Part shown: positions 43,650-56,924 of the stretch, piece by piece
How positions within the stretch are numbered: position 1 is the stretch's first letter
Layout of the letters: every line of letters starts with the position of its first letter
From: Ligustrum vulgare
Lineage: Eukaryota > Streptophyta > Magnoliopsida > Lamiales > Oleaceae
Length of the DNA stretch: 64,000 nucleotides
Direction of reading: 5' to 3'
Assembly (NCBI GenBank): GCA_963555705.1
Contig: OY743187.1
Coordinates: 13,096,133 to 13,160,132, forward strand
Translations under genes and position numbers: made by a program
The notes under the pieces: model-generated
Databases searched by the model: none
Told to the model about the DNA's origin: nothing
Seen by the model: the letters and a program-made list of their open reading frames with translations, nothing else

Positions 43650-46600
43650 TTATTGTTGAATTTGTTTAAAGATTTAAACACGTATAACAAAATACACTCT
43701 ACTACAAAGTGCATAAAATGAGAGGAAGATTAAAAATAAATTAGGCTTCAAATGACACAGAAAAATGCTTGCTAGTATGGGGACAGTGCAAGATGTTAGA
43801 AGCATCCAACACATAAAAAAATGGACAATTACTAATTTATATAAAGGTTTCAAAATCAAACAGAAACATAAATAAAAAGATTCTTCAATCCAAAAGGAAA
43901 GTGATTTTGTGCATTAATCAAAGATGACCACGTCACTGCAAACTTTAAACAATTTGTTCATGATACCACTTTCCCATCATTATAATTCCCATACCTCTCC
44001 TTCATACAACTCTTCTTCACATCCACATCGGCAATTATACTATTATTATTATTATCATTCTTGTTATCATTATCAATACTACTTCCACATTTTTCTGAAA
44101 ATATTCCAACAAAAATTTTGATGGGTTCTCCTATCCCTAGACCCATTTACCCTTCTTATGAACGGACTGACCAATACTGTTACCACTCTTATTCCATTCG
44201 AAGAAGGTCAAGGTTAATAAACTCACGAATTCATAGCCAAAAATACCTAGATGAGGTTGTCATTCAAGCCAAAAATACCTATAGAGGGGTTGACTAATTG
44301 GCATTATTTTGAGAAACGAAACTTCAAACAGAGGTGGTCATTCAAGCAAATTATCATTGACAATATTCTTATTTAATTAAGATTTGCCTAACTGTACTTT
44401 TATTCATTGCAAGAATCAAAAGAAGAAATTACATCAAGATATCATGGAATCCAATGCCAAGCACAGAAATGTAGTTCATAAATATATAAACACAAAGCCT
44501 ATATAAATTCATTACAAAAGAATGCAACTTTTATCTCTACTATCGTTTTGAACATTCTTCTTATGCAAAATCTACCCTAAATGGCATACAAACTATCAGC
44601 AAGGTGTATCTAAGATATGCACAACTTAACCTTTGCAGGAAGCCACGCTTGAGAATAGCTACAACCATATCAAAATCCATATTTTTCCAAGAAGTTTCAC
44701 AATCCTTCTTGAACTATCTTGATGTTATTTTTCAACTCCGAATAACAAGCCCCATCAATATTCCTAACCTCTTTGATTGAGATTTGTGAAGTCTTTACAA
44801 AAAAATAAAGATAAAAAATCACATATGATAATCCGAGCTTCAATGCTTTGAACATTATCAATTTCAAGAATAATTTCAAAGTTCCTAGAATAATATTTAA
44901 TTATTTGAACCACTCATCACACCGTTTTAGCCTTGATAGTAAATAAGCATTTTAAACTTGAAAGGCTATTGAAAAGCTTTAGGACAATTAAATCTCATTG
45001 TCGTGTTTTTTGAAGGATGACAATCACGATCAAACATCCAGTCAAGAATCATAACCTTGGAAGGAAAAGCACTTCATCAAACATAAATTTTATTAACCAA
45101 GTCAATAATCATAACCTTAGAAGGAGAAGCACTTCACCAATATTGGAAACTATTAATGCCACGTCTGTAAAGAGCTCTGCAATATCATTTGACCAATAAA
45201 ACTCAATGCACCGACAGCACTGTTAGTCAACACATAAATTTTATTAACCAACTCAAGAAGAAGATGAAGCAAAAGAAGTAATCTCTTCAACATGCCAACC
45301 ATCCAAACCAATTTCCAAAACCCCCCAACCTGCACAGCTAGCAAAGGCATCAGATTGTTTGAATATAATATTTCCTCAAAATCATTTTTCCCTCAAACTT
45401 GTATTCAACCGCGAGTTAGTTTTTGCTTGTGGATTCATAACTAAGCATCATATTTTAACTACATTTTGACCCAAAAAAAAATCCAAATCGAATAATCTCT
45501 CCTAAAGAAATACTAAATAAATACAACATTACATCAAAACCTATAAAGTGAATAACTGGACATCTAACGCCATTGGAAGAACACATATTGATGTTACCGT
45601 AAATGAGATTATATGGTATAGATTAGTAGACAACAAAAATGTTTCTCAAGCGACAAATATCTTCAGAACTTGGCAACAATAAATCTTTATTTAATTTAGC
45701 TTAAACTCGTGAAATTCTCATGAAATGGGTAAAAGTTATCACTCTTTAAACTGCATAATCTACTCTCTAACATCCTGATCTAACAGTTACCTTCATCACC
45801 AAGAGACTCAAACTGAGTATGGCTAACTGAGTTGTTCTCCAGTTTAGATAACGCCACGAGCCTACACCCCCTAGTTAATTACATCAAAACCTATAATTTT
45901 TGACAAAATAAATAATTAAACTTACAAAAAAATGTCACGAGTTAAAAGATAATATTCATTTTAAGTAAACAATCGAGAGGGTCTGTAATATTCGAACAGA
46001 AATATGAAAATACAATTTCATTGCTAAAAAAATCTGTGAACAATGCCAATGAAACTAAGATGTGGTGATTAATTCCATAAGTGTGAAAAATTATCGGGCA
46101 TTTTATCACCGAAAGTCACCAAATGTTGCAAGAAGGTATGCACATCCAGGGTCATCACATTCTCAATACTGCAATTTGCTAACATCCCTGACTTAAACCC
46201 ACATATTAAATTGAGTTCCATAACTAATAGAGTGTTCGAGGCTACTTAATGAGGAGAGAGAAGATTTTTGGTGTTTTTGAGATAAAATATGTGGTTAAAA
46301 ATTAGAGAGAGAAAATGTGTATGATTAAAAAATAGTTTGAAAAATTGTGTAGTTTAAACTACGATTTAATGAGGAAACCGAACAGTGCATAATTATCAAT
46401 CAAAACAGGTAAAACTCACAAAACCATACCCTATTCAGAAGATTTAAATAAATTTATTTCATTTATCCATTTAATGAAGCACAAAACTCACAAGTATAAA
46501 TGCCTTTAATAACTAAAAAATCAAGGGGAAGCAGCATTTTATTATTTCTTCAAACACAAATAAAAGACTACTCCATTTTTTTTCAAACGTTAATAACAAA

Positions 46601-46790
46601 GAGAAGGCATTAAATTCATGTTCTTTTCAACAAAATTCATGTAAAGAAAATTCGAACTTACCTCAATAAATGTGAATTTTTTTGTAGTCTTCCTCGAGCT
46701 TCCTTCAGTCCGAAACTTTGATGCCCATTGAAACTAAATTATCATTACGAACAATTATAAAATAACCATCAATTACACTCATATTCTTTC
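43650..46790. other. A+T-rich region, no gene recognised
   Basis: Contains a 60-bp tandem duplication (GTCAAKAATCATAACCTT at 45041 and 45101) and a possible MITE (about 46231-46392, ends GTGTTCG / CGAACA). Short minus-strand frames (for example 44697-44879) have no recognised domain. Confidence 0.45.
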
Positions 46791-46800
46791 AACTACTGCA

Positions 46801-47049
46801 CTTCCAATCTCAAGAAGCTTTGTTTCAAGTGAAGAAAAAGAAATAGCCACCAAAAAACTCTCTCAGGACATTGGAAGAGTTGATGAATTGGCAAATGCTG
46901 GAAGAAATAAATATGAAAGCCTAAAGATGGAGACCATTCATGACTATGCTGACCCGAAACCCAATCCAGTCCTTGCTCCAGTTTTCCCCCATCCACCTCC
47001 GACGGATGCCATTAATTCCAAAAGATTTATATGCTCAAAATATTGTTAA
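46801..47049 (+). pseudogene. Exon-like coding fragment, unidentified
   Basis: An 82-codon open stretch on the plus strand without its own ATG at the start: SRSFVSSEEKEIATKKLSQD, then VDELANAGRNKYES and PVLAPVFPHPPPTD before a stop at 47047. The composition (charged, then Pro-rich) looks like real plant protein sequence, but I cannot name the family. No acceptor AG directly precedes it. It may be an exon fragment or retrocopy. Confidence 0.4.
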
Positions 47050-48097
47050 ACAAACAATTTACAAACCTCAGTGACATCCACTGCATACCTTAACACCAAA
47101 ATAAACCCAAAACTCAAAATATTGTTAAGAAAACAAAATTGCAATATTCAAAATTTTATTTCTTCATAAAAACTCTTTAAAATCAACATCAAACAAGGGT
47201 ATTGAGTAGAAAGTTTATTCAAATATTTATATTAGAGTAATTACTTTAATTAGATTTTGTTTTTTAATGTAAGCATTAAAACTAATTTCAGATAAACTAT
47301 TTATAAACAATATTTTTAAAATTTTAATGTTTATACATAATCAATACAATAAAAATGCATAAAAAATATTATTATATTACAATAAATATTAAAATTTCAC
47401 AAATAATATAACTAATTCATTTAATATTACCGTTAATAATAAAAAAAGTCATGGCAAATATAATCAAAATACACAAAGCCCCTGTTTGGTAAAATTATTT
47501 AAAATAATATTACACATAAATTTATACAAGTTTTAATACATTTTAACTACACATTTTCCTGAAAATCATTATTCAAATAATTATTTCTTAAAATAGACTC
47601 TCAAGTTTAGCCGGTCCCTTAAAGTAAGGATCAATCAATGCCTAATACACCAAATAACATCAAAACAGAAGCCAAATAAATAAATCCAAAAGAAAACTCA
47701 CTGAAAGCTCCACCTAGGTAATACCTATCTTTAGTACATGCAGGTTATAGAATGCAACTAATAATATGGCAAAAATCACTTCTTCAACAGTTATAGAATG
47801 CAACAAATAATATGGCAAAAATCACCTCTTCTCTAGATTTCATGCATCAAGATAAAAGATGCTTACAGATACCTTCAGACAGAAATGTATGCACTCAAAA
47901 CTTACTTTAACTCACTCCAATGCAACTTCCTGACAATTTATATAAATCAAATATCCACAAACTTGGATATTTAAGCAAATAACACAATATTCAATAAACC
48001 CTCTGATCTAATGCTGCAACATCAAAAACTTTGCAGTACTAAAACAATAAATAAATAAATGTACAAAAAGGGGAAGAAAAAAACAAAAGAAAAGTAC
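47050..48097. other. A+T-rich spacer
   Basis: No coding sequence recognised. CCCCTGTTTGGTAAAAT at 47480 resembles a MITE end, but no good partner was found. Confidence 0.4.
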
Positions 48098-48167
48098 CAG
48101 CGCTGCATGATGTAGGAGGGTCCTTCTACAAATCTATGAGCTCCTTCAATATCCGTTTGGAAGCCAT
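48098..48167 (-). pseudogene. Ubiquitin-conjugating enzyme E2 (UBC8/10 type), first exon only
   Basis: Reads MASKRILKELIDL, a TAG stop, then KDPPTSCSAG, followed by a GT donor in the phase used by plant UBC8-family first exons. The start and the DPPTSCSAG segment are diagnostic of the E2D-like family that passes ubiquitin to RING ligases. The TAG replaces a glutamine codon and the catalytic exons are not found downstream. A possible spliced 5' leader exon ends at 48627. This is a broken, truncated copy. Confidence 0.8.
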
Positions 48168-48832
48168 AAATTAACCCTTTCAACCTTCAATGCAAAACTC
48201 TAACCAGTTATAAAACAGCATAGTAGATCCTCGTAAAAACAAAGAATATCAGAAAAACAAAAAAAAACTACAGAATCCAAACTTCCAGCAAGTAAATCAA
48301 CCCATCAAATCCCAAGATCTGATCAAAACTCCCCCAAAACACATACCCCACCAAATTCACTTCACCTAACATCATATCAATCCAAATACATACATATTTC
48401 ATCAATTTCACACTCATAATTCAAACTCATAAAACATCATACACATGAAACAATTCTTGTCGATCCAAATAAAAGGAGGTATCAAATCAAAATAAGTTAA
48501 TTAATTACAATTTTGTAAGAATTTCACACTTACAATCCAAACCAACAAATACAGAGCAAATAATCGCTTTTCCATCCGAACTAACCCATATTAATAAGTT
48601 AAAATCTAATCTAATACTGATTATACCTGGTCCTTGAGAGAGATTACAGCTTTGAAAAATGTCTCGTCTGGGAGTGAGAGGTTTGAAGTCGTTGGATTCT
48701 AAAACTTCCTTCTTCCGTGATTTTAAAATTTCAATTCAAAATTCAAAGTTGGAATGATAAAATGTACATCTATTGTTACTTAGTTCCTATTTTAAAAGGC
48801 TTTCTTAAGTTGATTTATTTTCACCAACTTAC

Positions 48833-49242
48833 TTGTGCTCAGACTCATCTTGTATGAATGCATGAAGTGCTTCCACGGCTAATGAGAATGATATAAATAA
48901 AAGAAATAACTGTCTATACAAGCTGCAGACACAAAATATTACTGTGTTAGACAAAGATGCATTTGAGAGAAAGGAAGGGGTGAGAGCAAGACAGGGATTT
49001 AAAATTTGGAATATCATATATATTTTATGTATAACAGAAATATAAAACCCTCAGTGAAGGACAAATTGTATACTGATAACCTATTATGAGCCTTTTCTGA
49101 CAAGTAATTTTGCTACTGCTTTTACGCGAGCTCCTCCCATCACCAAGCGGGAAATAAAAGGATTTAGTAATCAATAATTGGGCACAAATGTCAAGTACTT
49201 ACAGCATTGGTAAATGCAGACAAAACCTCTAGCCTTTTGTAC
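48833..49242 (-). pseudogene. MTP/cation-efflux transporter fragment (2 exons)
   Basis: Exon 49242-49203 encodes YKRLEVLSAFTNA and exon 48909-48833 encodes LFLLFISFSLAVEALHAFIQ followed by DESEHK. Both have intact GT/AG borders and compatible phases. They correspond to a transmembrane and loop segment of plant MTP5/ZnT-like Zn2+ transporters. No neighbouring MTP exons were found on either side: the sequence after 48833 leads into the E2 fragment instead. The conserved intron shows this piece came from genomic DNA, not from a cDNA copy. Confidence 0.8.
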
Positions 49243-50890
49243 CTGGTGAAAAATACAGAATTTGAGCATGTCTTGTAACCAAATTAGACGACATTGAAGT
49301 TACTACACATCCCTTGAATATATACTTATATAAGGAAAAGGAAGTACTAAACATGACAATAAAATATGCTAATCACGTATATTATTAAAAAAGACATGAC
49401 TAACCACAATAATCACCCAATGGATTCATAAAGGAAGGCAGTGCTAGATGTTACTCGACCAATTTCAATTTAATGGGAAGCTTAAACCATTAAAATGAAT
49501 TCTAAGTTGTCTTTGAGTAAGTCATACATATCTCCCCAAAAGAATCTCACCCATATGTGTATATAGAATCAAGCTTTAGTGAAGAAGTAGCCATTGCAAA
49601 CAACGAAAAAGTCAAGAGCCTACAGCCAAATGTCAAATGAAACGCATAATTGACAACATTTGTGGGATAACAATTTTTCAAGTAGTTTTGGCCAAGTCAT
49701 AAATTTTAAAAACAGATATTAAACAACTTTACTTATCTAGTAAATTCTAAGTCAAAATGTTTAATATACTATTAGAAAATGAAAAATTATCACAGAAAAA
49801 TGAAAGGGACATCAATTTTCTAATATTCTTGGATTATGATCCCCCTCACCCCCTACACTATTGTCATTCTGTAGAGACTACCGTCCTAAAGAACCAATTT
49901 TGCGCACAATTGGTATGAGCAACTCAACATATAATCAAAATTTATCTTATTTTTCCTCCTCAATACTATTTTCAATAGTACCGATTCATAGAGGAAAAAA
50001 TAAATAAATTAGAACTACAAATCGAATCTAAAAATGAATTAAGCAAATTTAACATATACCTCGAGTCATTGGGGTCCTAGTTTCACCCGTGGCATCTGAG
50101 ATCCTTCAGTCGCTGTTGATTTTCCTCTCCTACTTCGAAATAAACAGAGAGTTGAAGCTCCAACATTTCGAGCAATCTGAACCAAGTTACACATTTGGGT
50201 TTATATTTTGTAGCACAGGCAACTCTAGACATGATCTATATATAGAATCTAGTAAGGAAAACTCTCGAGGTAAAGGTTGTGCTGTCGTCTGCGTCATCGA
50301 TGGCCGAACTTTGAAGGTTGAAGTGCTGCTGGAGTTGGAAACAGAAAAGTTAGTAGAATTGAAAAGGTTGTACGTGCAGAGGAAGCAAGATATTATTACC
50401 GAGAGAGAGAGAGAAAGAGGTTGCGTGAAAAGCACTGACAATGGTTGCGTGAAAAGCACACCTCCGCCTTTAAAATAGTCTCTTGCCTCAAACAAATTTC
50501 AAATTAATCCCTTCAATTTCTCAACACAATCAGACAACTTTTTTTCCTAGGCGGGAATTTGAGTGGGATTTCTTCTACAACTATCCTCCTTAAATATTGT
50601 ATAAGATTACGAAAATGTTTGTATTGCGAGTAAATCACATGTACTGTTACTTTTATTTAAAAAATAATAATAATAATCACGTAGTTAAAAATAATTTTTT
50701 GAATATTGCGAAAATTATTTACATTATACAATGAATAAAAGTCATCGCATATGACATTGAATTGAATTTATTTTCTAATTGTTCTTTATTTCAATGATTG
50801 ACCTAGTATAATTGGTCAAAATAATTGGTGCATGTTACCAAGTCCAATTTTATAAGGGCCCTTCTTCTTGTACTCCCCGCGGTAAGGTGG
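49243..50890. other. Region upstream of the MTP fragment, no confident gene
   Basis: The plus-strand frame 50089-50478 and minus-strand frame 50187-50495 overlap. A GT donor on the minus strand at 50059 could end a 5' exon of the MTP/E2 chimera, but no family signature is present. Confidence 0.35.
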
Positions 50891-50891
50891 G

Positions 50892-50900
50892 GGTATAAAA
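50892..50900 (+). promoter_or_regulatory. TATA box of the membrane-protein gene
   Basis: TATAAAAAG about 205 bp before the ATG at 51101. Confidence 0.5.
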
Positions 50901-51100
50901 AGAATTTTTCATTTTATAATTGACCTAGTATAATTGGTCCCTTTCTTCCCTCTTAGCTAAATATAATTGGTTGACTTGGTACGTACGTAATGCAGCTGAA
51001 CCAAATCAAATTCATAAACCCAAATAAATACCTCATCTCTTTCCTTGAACCGTATTACAGGTATTTCAATTTTCTTTCACCTCTATACTCTGCAGCAGCC

Positions 51101-52483
51101 ATGGAATTCCATCCGTATTTTGGGTTTCTGATTACTCTAAAAGAAACCCTAAAACTTCTTCCCAGAAATGGAAAGCTGTTATTTTCAGTAACCCTAATTT
51201 CTCTACTTCTGTCCTCAATCTTCATCTTGATTTTCAACTTCTCATCATTTTCCTTGATGAGAAACATGCTTGCCAAAGAATCCTTATTCGCTATGACCAG
51301 TTCTAACAGCGCAGAATTTTCGACAAAACTTATGGGAATCAAAGAAAATTTCCCACTTGTCCTAGCAACTTACATTGCATTTGTTCTTGCTTATTTAGTC
51401 ATCTCCTTCTTCTCTACAATCACTTCAGTTTTTGTTTCATCCGTGTCTTACAATTTCAAAACCCTAACCTTAAAGGAATTAACTTTTAAGTTTGTAAAAT
51501 CTTGTCCAAGAATATTCATCACTGGTTTTTACACAACAATTCTTGTGGTGGGATACACTTTCTTTGCCATATCTTTGGGAACTCCACTTCTCATGTCTTC
51601 CAATCTAACCATTCTTGGAAGTGTCATTTTGCTCGGAATTATTGCTTACATATTTTATCTCTATTTATCTGTTGCATGGATCATGGCCATAGTGGTACTG
51701 GTGACAGTACATGAAAGTTAAACTATAAAGCTGAAACTACAACTTAAGCAGGAAGAAAGCAAAAGGAACCACTGCAGGAGGAATACGTCTTTTAAGTAAT
51801 ATATGTTATTACGTTTTTTACTAAGTTGGGCTATTACGTTTTTAAGTCTCACATTTTTCTTTGGATATTAATTACTGTTTTTGTCTTTTTCACATATGTA
51901 TGCGAGTGTATGTATAGGTAGTGCAGGAATCAATTATGTTAGTCGTTCCTCCATATTTTCTGGCCTTTCATTGATTATTTGTAATACGTGTACAGCATAG
52001 ATTATTGTTCTAGATCCTTCCGTGAGCTGTATAAATTAGGGTCGATATGTAATTCTTTTATTATCTTGAATACAAGAAATATTCCCAAATATTCTCTTCT
52101 GTGTTTTGAATTATGAAGACGAAATTTGTGGGATTCAAGCATTAGGAAAATCTGCAGAAATTGTTCGGGGAAACAGATTAAACGGTTTCATATCGAACAT
52201 TTTCTTGAATCTGCTTTCTTTGGTTATATATTTAGGCTCCGAGATGATTCAAGGCAATACACGAGTTTGGGGTCAGACATTTTCAGGGTTGTTTCTGATG
52301 AATTTTTCTTGTCTGTTGAAGAGTTTAACATTTGTTATATACACCGTCTTTTACTTCCAGTGTAAGAAAGCAAACGGGGAAGAAATTGAATTGCACGGAA
52401 GTACTGTATATAGTAAAATTCTACTACCGCTTTGGACCTGGTCAATACTACACCTTGAAATTTTTGTTTCACCTTACACGTAA
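51101..52483 (+). CDS. Plant-specific multi-span membrane protein (2 exons)
   Basis: Exons 51101-51716 and 52119-52483 join in frame to 326 residues. The donor GTTAAA and acceptor ending TATGAAG are GT/AG, and the joined VHENEICGIQALGKSAEIVR matches the conserved block of a plant family of uncharacterised membrane proteins, usually about 330 residues. Six hydrophobic segments: about 26-46, 84-115, 138-164, 169-202, then two more after the intron near 232-247 and 265-290. The MEFHPYFGFL start follows GCAGCC (a good initiation context). An in-frame ATG at 50990 would add 37 residues not typical of the family. The function is unknown. Without the intron the first frame would stop at 51721, just after residue 206, so splicing should be checked. 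Confidence 0.75.
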
Positions 52484-52848
52484 TTTTTCAGCCGCGGGCG
52501 TATTATATTGATGGGAATTTGAAAAATGAAAAGTTTTTAGGAAGTAAGAAATATTGTATAAATTTCATTTTCATTTTTTAAATATTTTTGTCAACTTTTT
52601 AATAATTGTGTCACTTTTCTTAAAACACTTTTTCATTGGTCTATAGGGACGTATCAACATTTCATTGGTCTATTTTTTTTGGAAGTCAAAAATGGTATAC
52701 TAGAATCTTTGATCAATTGAAATTGTTGACTTTTAGAAAAAATGAATCAATTGTTAGAATTAAGGAAAAAATACATATATAAGGTATTTACTATACACAA
52801 TTTCAATTCTAAGATATAAGTTAAAAAAAAATCAAAATCAGATAATAA

Positions 52849-52888
<40 letters not shown>

Positions 52889-53255
52889 ATACATTTATTA
52901 AAATTAGATGATTTCATCTACCCACCCCCACCTCCAACCCCATCTACTACCCAACCCTTTACCCCAGATCTGATCATTTCACCATTGCAGGTGCCGCTCA
53001 GCTTCATCACCACGGCCTACCACCACCACCACCACCACCACCACGACCTCCCACCACCACCACGATCTCCAACCTCCGGCACAAGGCCATTGCCACCACT
53101 CTCTAACACCATGAACTCTTCAAAACCACCACCAGAACCATTACAGTTTCAATGCACCACCACCATCAAAATCACCACCAGAACCACCACAATTTCGACA
53201 AACCACCATCACCACCAACATCGCCGACTCTCCACAAACCACCACCATAGTAATG

Positions 53256-53315
<60 letters not shown>

Positions 53316-54446
53316 TCCTATAATTAAGCAAACCAGTTTGGGATCTTACCATATATATATATAGAAAGTAGATTATAGTATTTAATCATCCTATAATTAA
53401 GCAAATTAGTTGGAGATATTACCATTTGAAATAGGACTCTTTAATTCTAAGATTTTGAAATTTGAAAGACGATTAAAGAGAAATTAAACTGGGAATGGCA
53501 TATAAAGTGTGACTTGAACGATGAAAATGTGACTTAAACATTTCGAGTGGGACATGAGATATAATGCACTAATGTGACATAAACACTACACTTGTGTGAC
53601 CTGAATATTTGAAAATGCATTGACATAATGTACCAAATGTGATCTGAACAAAACCCTGTAACGTGATGAAACAAATGTAACCTGAACAACACATTTGTGA
53701 CTTGAGCAACTGAAGCGTGACATGTAACCTAATCGACAAATATGACCTACAACATGTGACCAGAATAGCAGAAATAACCACCAGTGACCTGAACTGAATA
53801 TCTGTTAGACATCACAACAACCATCTCTTCACCACCGTGACCTGAATGGCTGAGCATGTGACCACCTCCTACACCACACACAGCACTAAGGCATCACCAT
53901 TACCGTTCACACAGCCATGACCGTCAGCACCATCCACCATCAACAATTGTCCAATTTACACATATCGCCCATTAGCACACACAGCACCAGGGAAGCACCA
54001 TTAAGCAATTTAGTTGGAGATTCGGTGTTTTGCCTCTATAAAAAGCTAGAGTTGAGATTTGGAGTGGGTGTTTTGTCTTCATCTCTCTCCCTCTCTGTAA
54101 AAGTTTGAATCAAAAAAAATTTACAGATTGGGGCTTTCTGGTTTTATGGAGGGTGGGTTGTTTACAGTGAGGTGGGTGGGTTGATGTCGACGAGGGCGCC
54201 GTCGATCCAGTAGATGACGCCGAAAATTCAAACCTCGTTGCTTATGTGTTGGCTGCCGAAATGAAAATCATTTTGGGGGTGGGTAGAGGTATGTAGGCTG
54301 GGGGTGGGGTAGGTGTTTAATTTAATTTAATATATTATTATTATTATTAATATTAAAAAACTTAATTACAGCTAATTTGTGTATAATTAAGGGTTAAACC
54401 TGATTTTTGATTTTGAAACTTAAAATACCGAGAGGCCTGTAATTTT
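52484..54446. other. Spacer with microsatellites, no gene seen
   Basis: (TA)n at 52852-52884 and 53258-53313, and a CAC/CCA-rich tract at 53017-53230 whose proline/histidine frames look like simple-sequence artefacts. About 53490-53880 has irregularly repeated GTGACCTGAA-type motifs. Confidence 0.6.
53258..53313 (+). repeat. (TA)n microsatellite
   Basis: About 56 bp of alternating TA. Confidence 0.95.
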
Positions 54447-54905
54447 CACTAGAATTAATGTACAAGCCCAATTTTTGGGCCAAATTTTACAATTAGATTA
54501 ATTAATATGATTAATTAATTAAGGCCCATTAATGACCCTATTGTCACTAGGGTTAGGGTTCTATGTGCACTATTGTAGAGAAAAAAGAGAGAGAGAGTCG
54601 TTTTTCTAGCATTAGGTTTTTCGTTTGCTAGCACAAAGAGAAAAACAAATTCTCTCAAATCCATTCCGATAGTTGGAGAGTGATAGAGTTCTAGATTCAA
54701 CTCGCTGTGTGGATTTCTGTTAGAGGCTGGACAATTGGACAGCTGGTAGTGACAAGATTGTACCTCCTGTTTCAGATTTCAGATTCACAGCGTTCATTAA
54801 AGGTATCATCTTCATCACAAATTCTATCTAAGTGCAAGGTTGATCCGGGTTATGGTTTCGAGTCTGTTTAATTTCTGTTGTGCATGTATGACCCGAAACC
54901 TTACA
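54447..54905 (+). repeat. 5' LTR of decayed copia element
   Basis: Ends CCTTACA, one base before the primer site. The first bases have lost the TGTT terminus seen in the 3' copy. Confidence 0.8.
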
Positions 54906-54906
54906 G

Positions 54907-54918
54907 TGGTATCAGAGC
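54907..54918 (+). promoter_or_regulatory. Primer-binding site (tRNA-Met)
   Basis: TGGTATCAGAGC next to the 5' LTR end. Confidence 0.85.
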
Positions 54919-56924
54919 GTGCCTTGTTACTTATTAGAATTTGTTTAATTCTTTGATGGATTCAATGTGATTGAATATTAATTTTTCTTGTTTTTGGCTT
55001 TTGAGAAAATTAATTTTTCTTGTTCCAAATTTGATTAAGAAAAGAAAATTAATTTTGGATCGAAAAATAGTGTCGGAACAATACAAGTGGGAAAGGATAG
55101 GTCAGCAACAGCCGCCGCCGACCAAGGCGGCGACAGGAGGAGGCAGTGCGCATGGAGCAGCGCACTTCCGCTACAGTGCGGCGGTGACTTAGCGGAGGCA
55201 GTGCGCATGGAGCAGAGCACTGCCGCACGCAGTGCAGCGACGATTTCAATCTCCACTGCAGCACAAAGGCGCGAAGCACAGCCTGCTTAGCGGCGGCGCT
55301 TCTCACTGTATCAATGCAACCAGAGGCCGCCTCTGTATGACAGAGCGGTGACCTCAATTCGAGCAATAGGGTGTGCAGTAGCTTGTGACGTTGCTGCACA
55401 CGCTGCTGCGCTACTGGGCGAGGCGCGGCTGGAGTGAAGGAACGCCGCCGATAAGAAACGGCGGTACCAGAAGCAGTGATTTGGGGGCGGGGGCCTCTAT
55501 TGCAATTTTAGAAATTGTAGGGGCTCATATGAAATTTTGCATTAGGGTTCAGATTTAGGCGGGGGCACTACTGAAATTTTTGAAATTTTAAGCCCCTATT
55601 TGCAATTGTTGAATAAGGGTCAAAGTGCAATTAATTTTAAAGGAAATGACTATTCTACAATTTTTGAAATTGGAAGGGTTCCTTATAATTTTAACAATGG
55701 GTCAGATTGCAATTTTAAAAATGGTTTAAAATTTGTTTTTAAAAGGGTTTGACCTAATTTTCAACTTGACCCATTTAAAATTATATTTTAAAATTCACGA
55801 CTTTTAAATTAATGTTAAAATTGGATTTTAACACAATATAAACTTTGACCCCAAATTGAATTTTATTTTATTTAGGAGTTTTATCCTAAATTGAAATGTT
55901 AATTCAATATGTCTTAATTTTAGAATTAGAGTTTGGACTCTAATTTGATGTTTAATTAAAATTTGATTTTAATTAAATTCGATTTAATAATTAGTTAATT
56001 CGATTAATTGAATCTTATTTAGGATTTGATCTTAAATTCAATTAGCCCTAAAATTTTGAAATTGGAGTTGGACTCTAATTTAGTATTTAATTAAAACTTG
56101 ATTTTAATTAAATAAACCCGTCCATTAAACTAATTGATTAATTTGATTAATTAATTACTAAATTGAATTTTATTTTATTTTAGATGTTTTATCCTAATTT
56201 TATATGTTAATTCAATTTGTCTCTTTTGGAATTAGAGTTAGACTCTAATTTGGTATTTGATTAAAATGTAATTTTAATTAAATAAGACCCGCTAACTAAT
56301 GTTAGTTAATTAATTTGATTAATTAATTATTGTTCCGATCCATTTTATCTAAATTAGTTTAGAAGACCTAAATTGCTAGAAATTTGAAATTTGTTTATAT
56401 AATATTAGATATTATATTATAATACATTTATATGATGAATGTGTATTGAGTGCAGGTTATGGACTCGACCCATGTGATTGGTTAGATGGTTAATTTATTC
56501 TATTTTTGTAGGTTGGGCCTTGGAGCCTATTATTATTTAATTGGGTCTGCGTGCCTATTATTTAATTTATTTGGGCCTGCGAGCTCTAATTTGTAGATAT
56601 GGGCATGCACGTCCATATGATACAGGCCTGCGTGCCAACTAGTATAGGATACAGGTTGCAGTTGGCCATAAGAAGACAACTAGTATAGGATACAGGTTGT
56701 AGCAACATATGGAGATTATTGCATTTAGCATTCGATGATCGAATGCAGTGTCCCCTACAAATTGACCAACTAGTCTTCTTCATGGCTCGAGAAGACTAGA
56801 TAGATATTATCCATAATCATCCACAGTAATATCGTATGTATGATTAATTGCATGGTGGATGTTAGTTAATATACATAGGAATGATGAGACAAACCCCTCA
56901 CTTAAAAATTATATTAAGTCATAT

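Noticed and set aside
46231..46392. Possible MITE with GTGTTCG / CGAACA ends
   Set aside because: The inverted match is short (8 of 13) and there is no target duplication.
47478..47622. Sequence starting CCCCTGTTTGGT that resembles a Tourist end
   Set aside because: The best partner (AGCCGGTCCCTT) pairs poorly, so no element can be defined.
50089..50478. 129-residue plus-strand frame and its minus-strand partner
   Set aside because: Neither has a recognisable motif. The C-terminus is built from a GAGA repeat. It could be a UTR exon of the MTP fragment, but this cannot be supported.
52985..53323. His/Pro-rich frame of 112 residues
   Set aside because: It is a translation of CAC and TA microsatellites.
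55087..55399. Overlapping Ala/Ser-rich frames on both strands
   Set aside because: They arise from a GC-rich duplicated block (GGAGGCAGTGCGCATGGAGC) inside the decayed copia element and do not resemble gag.
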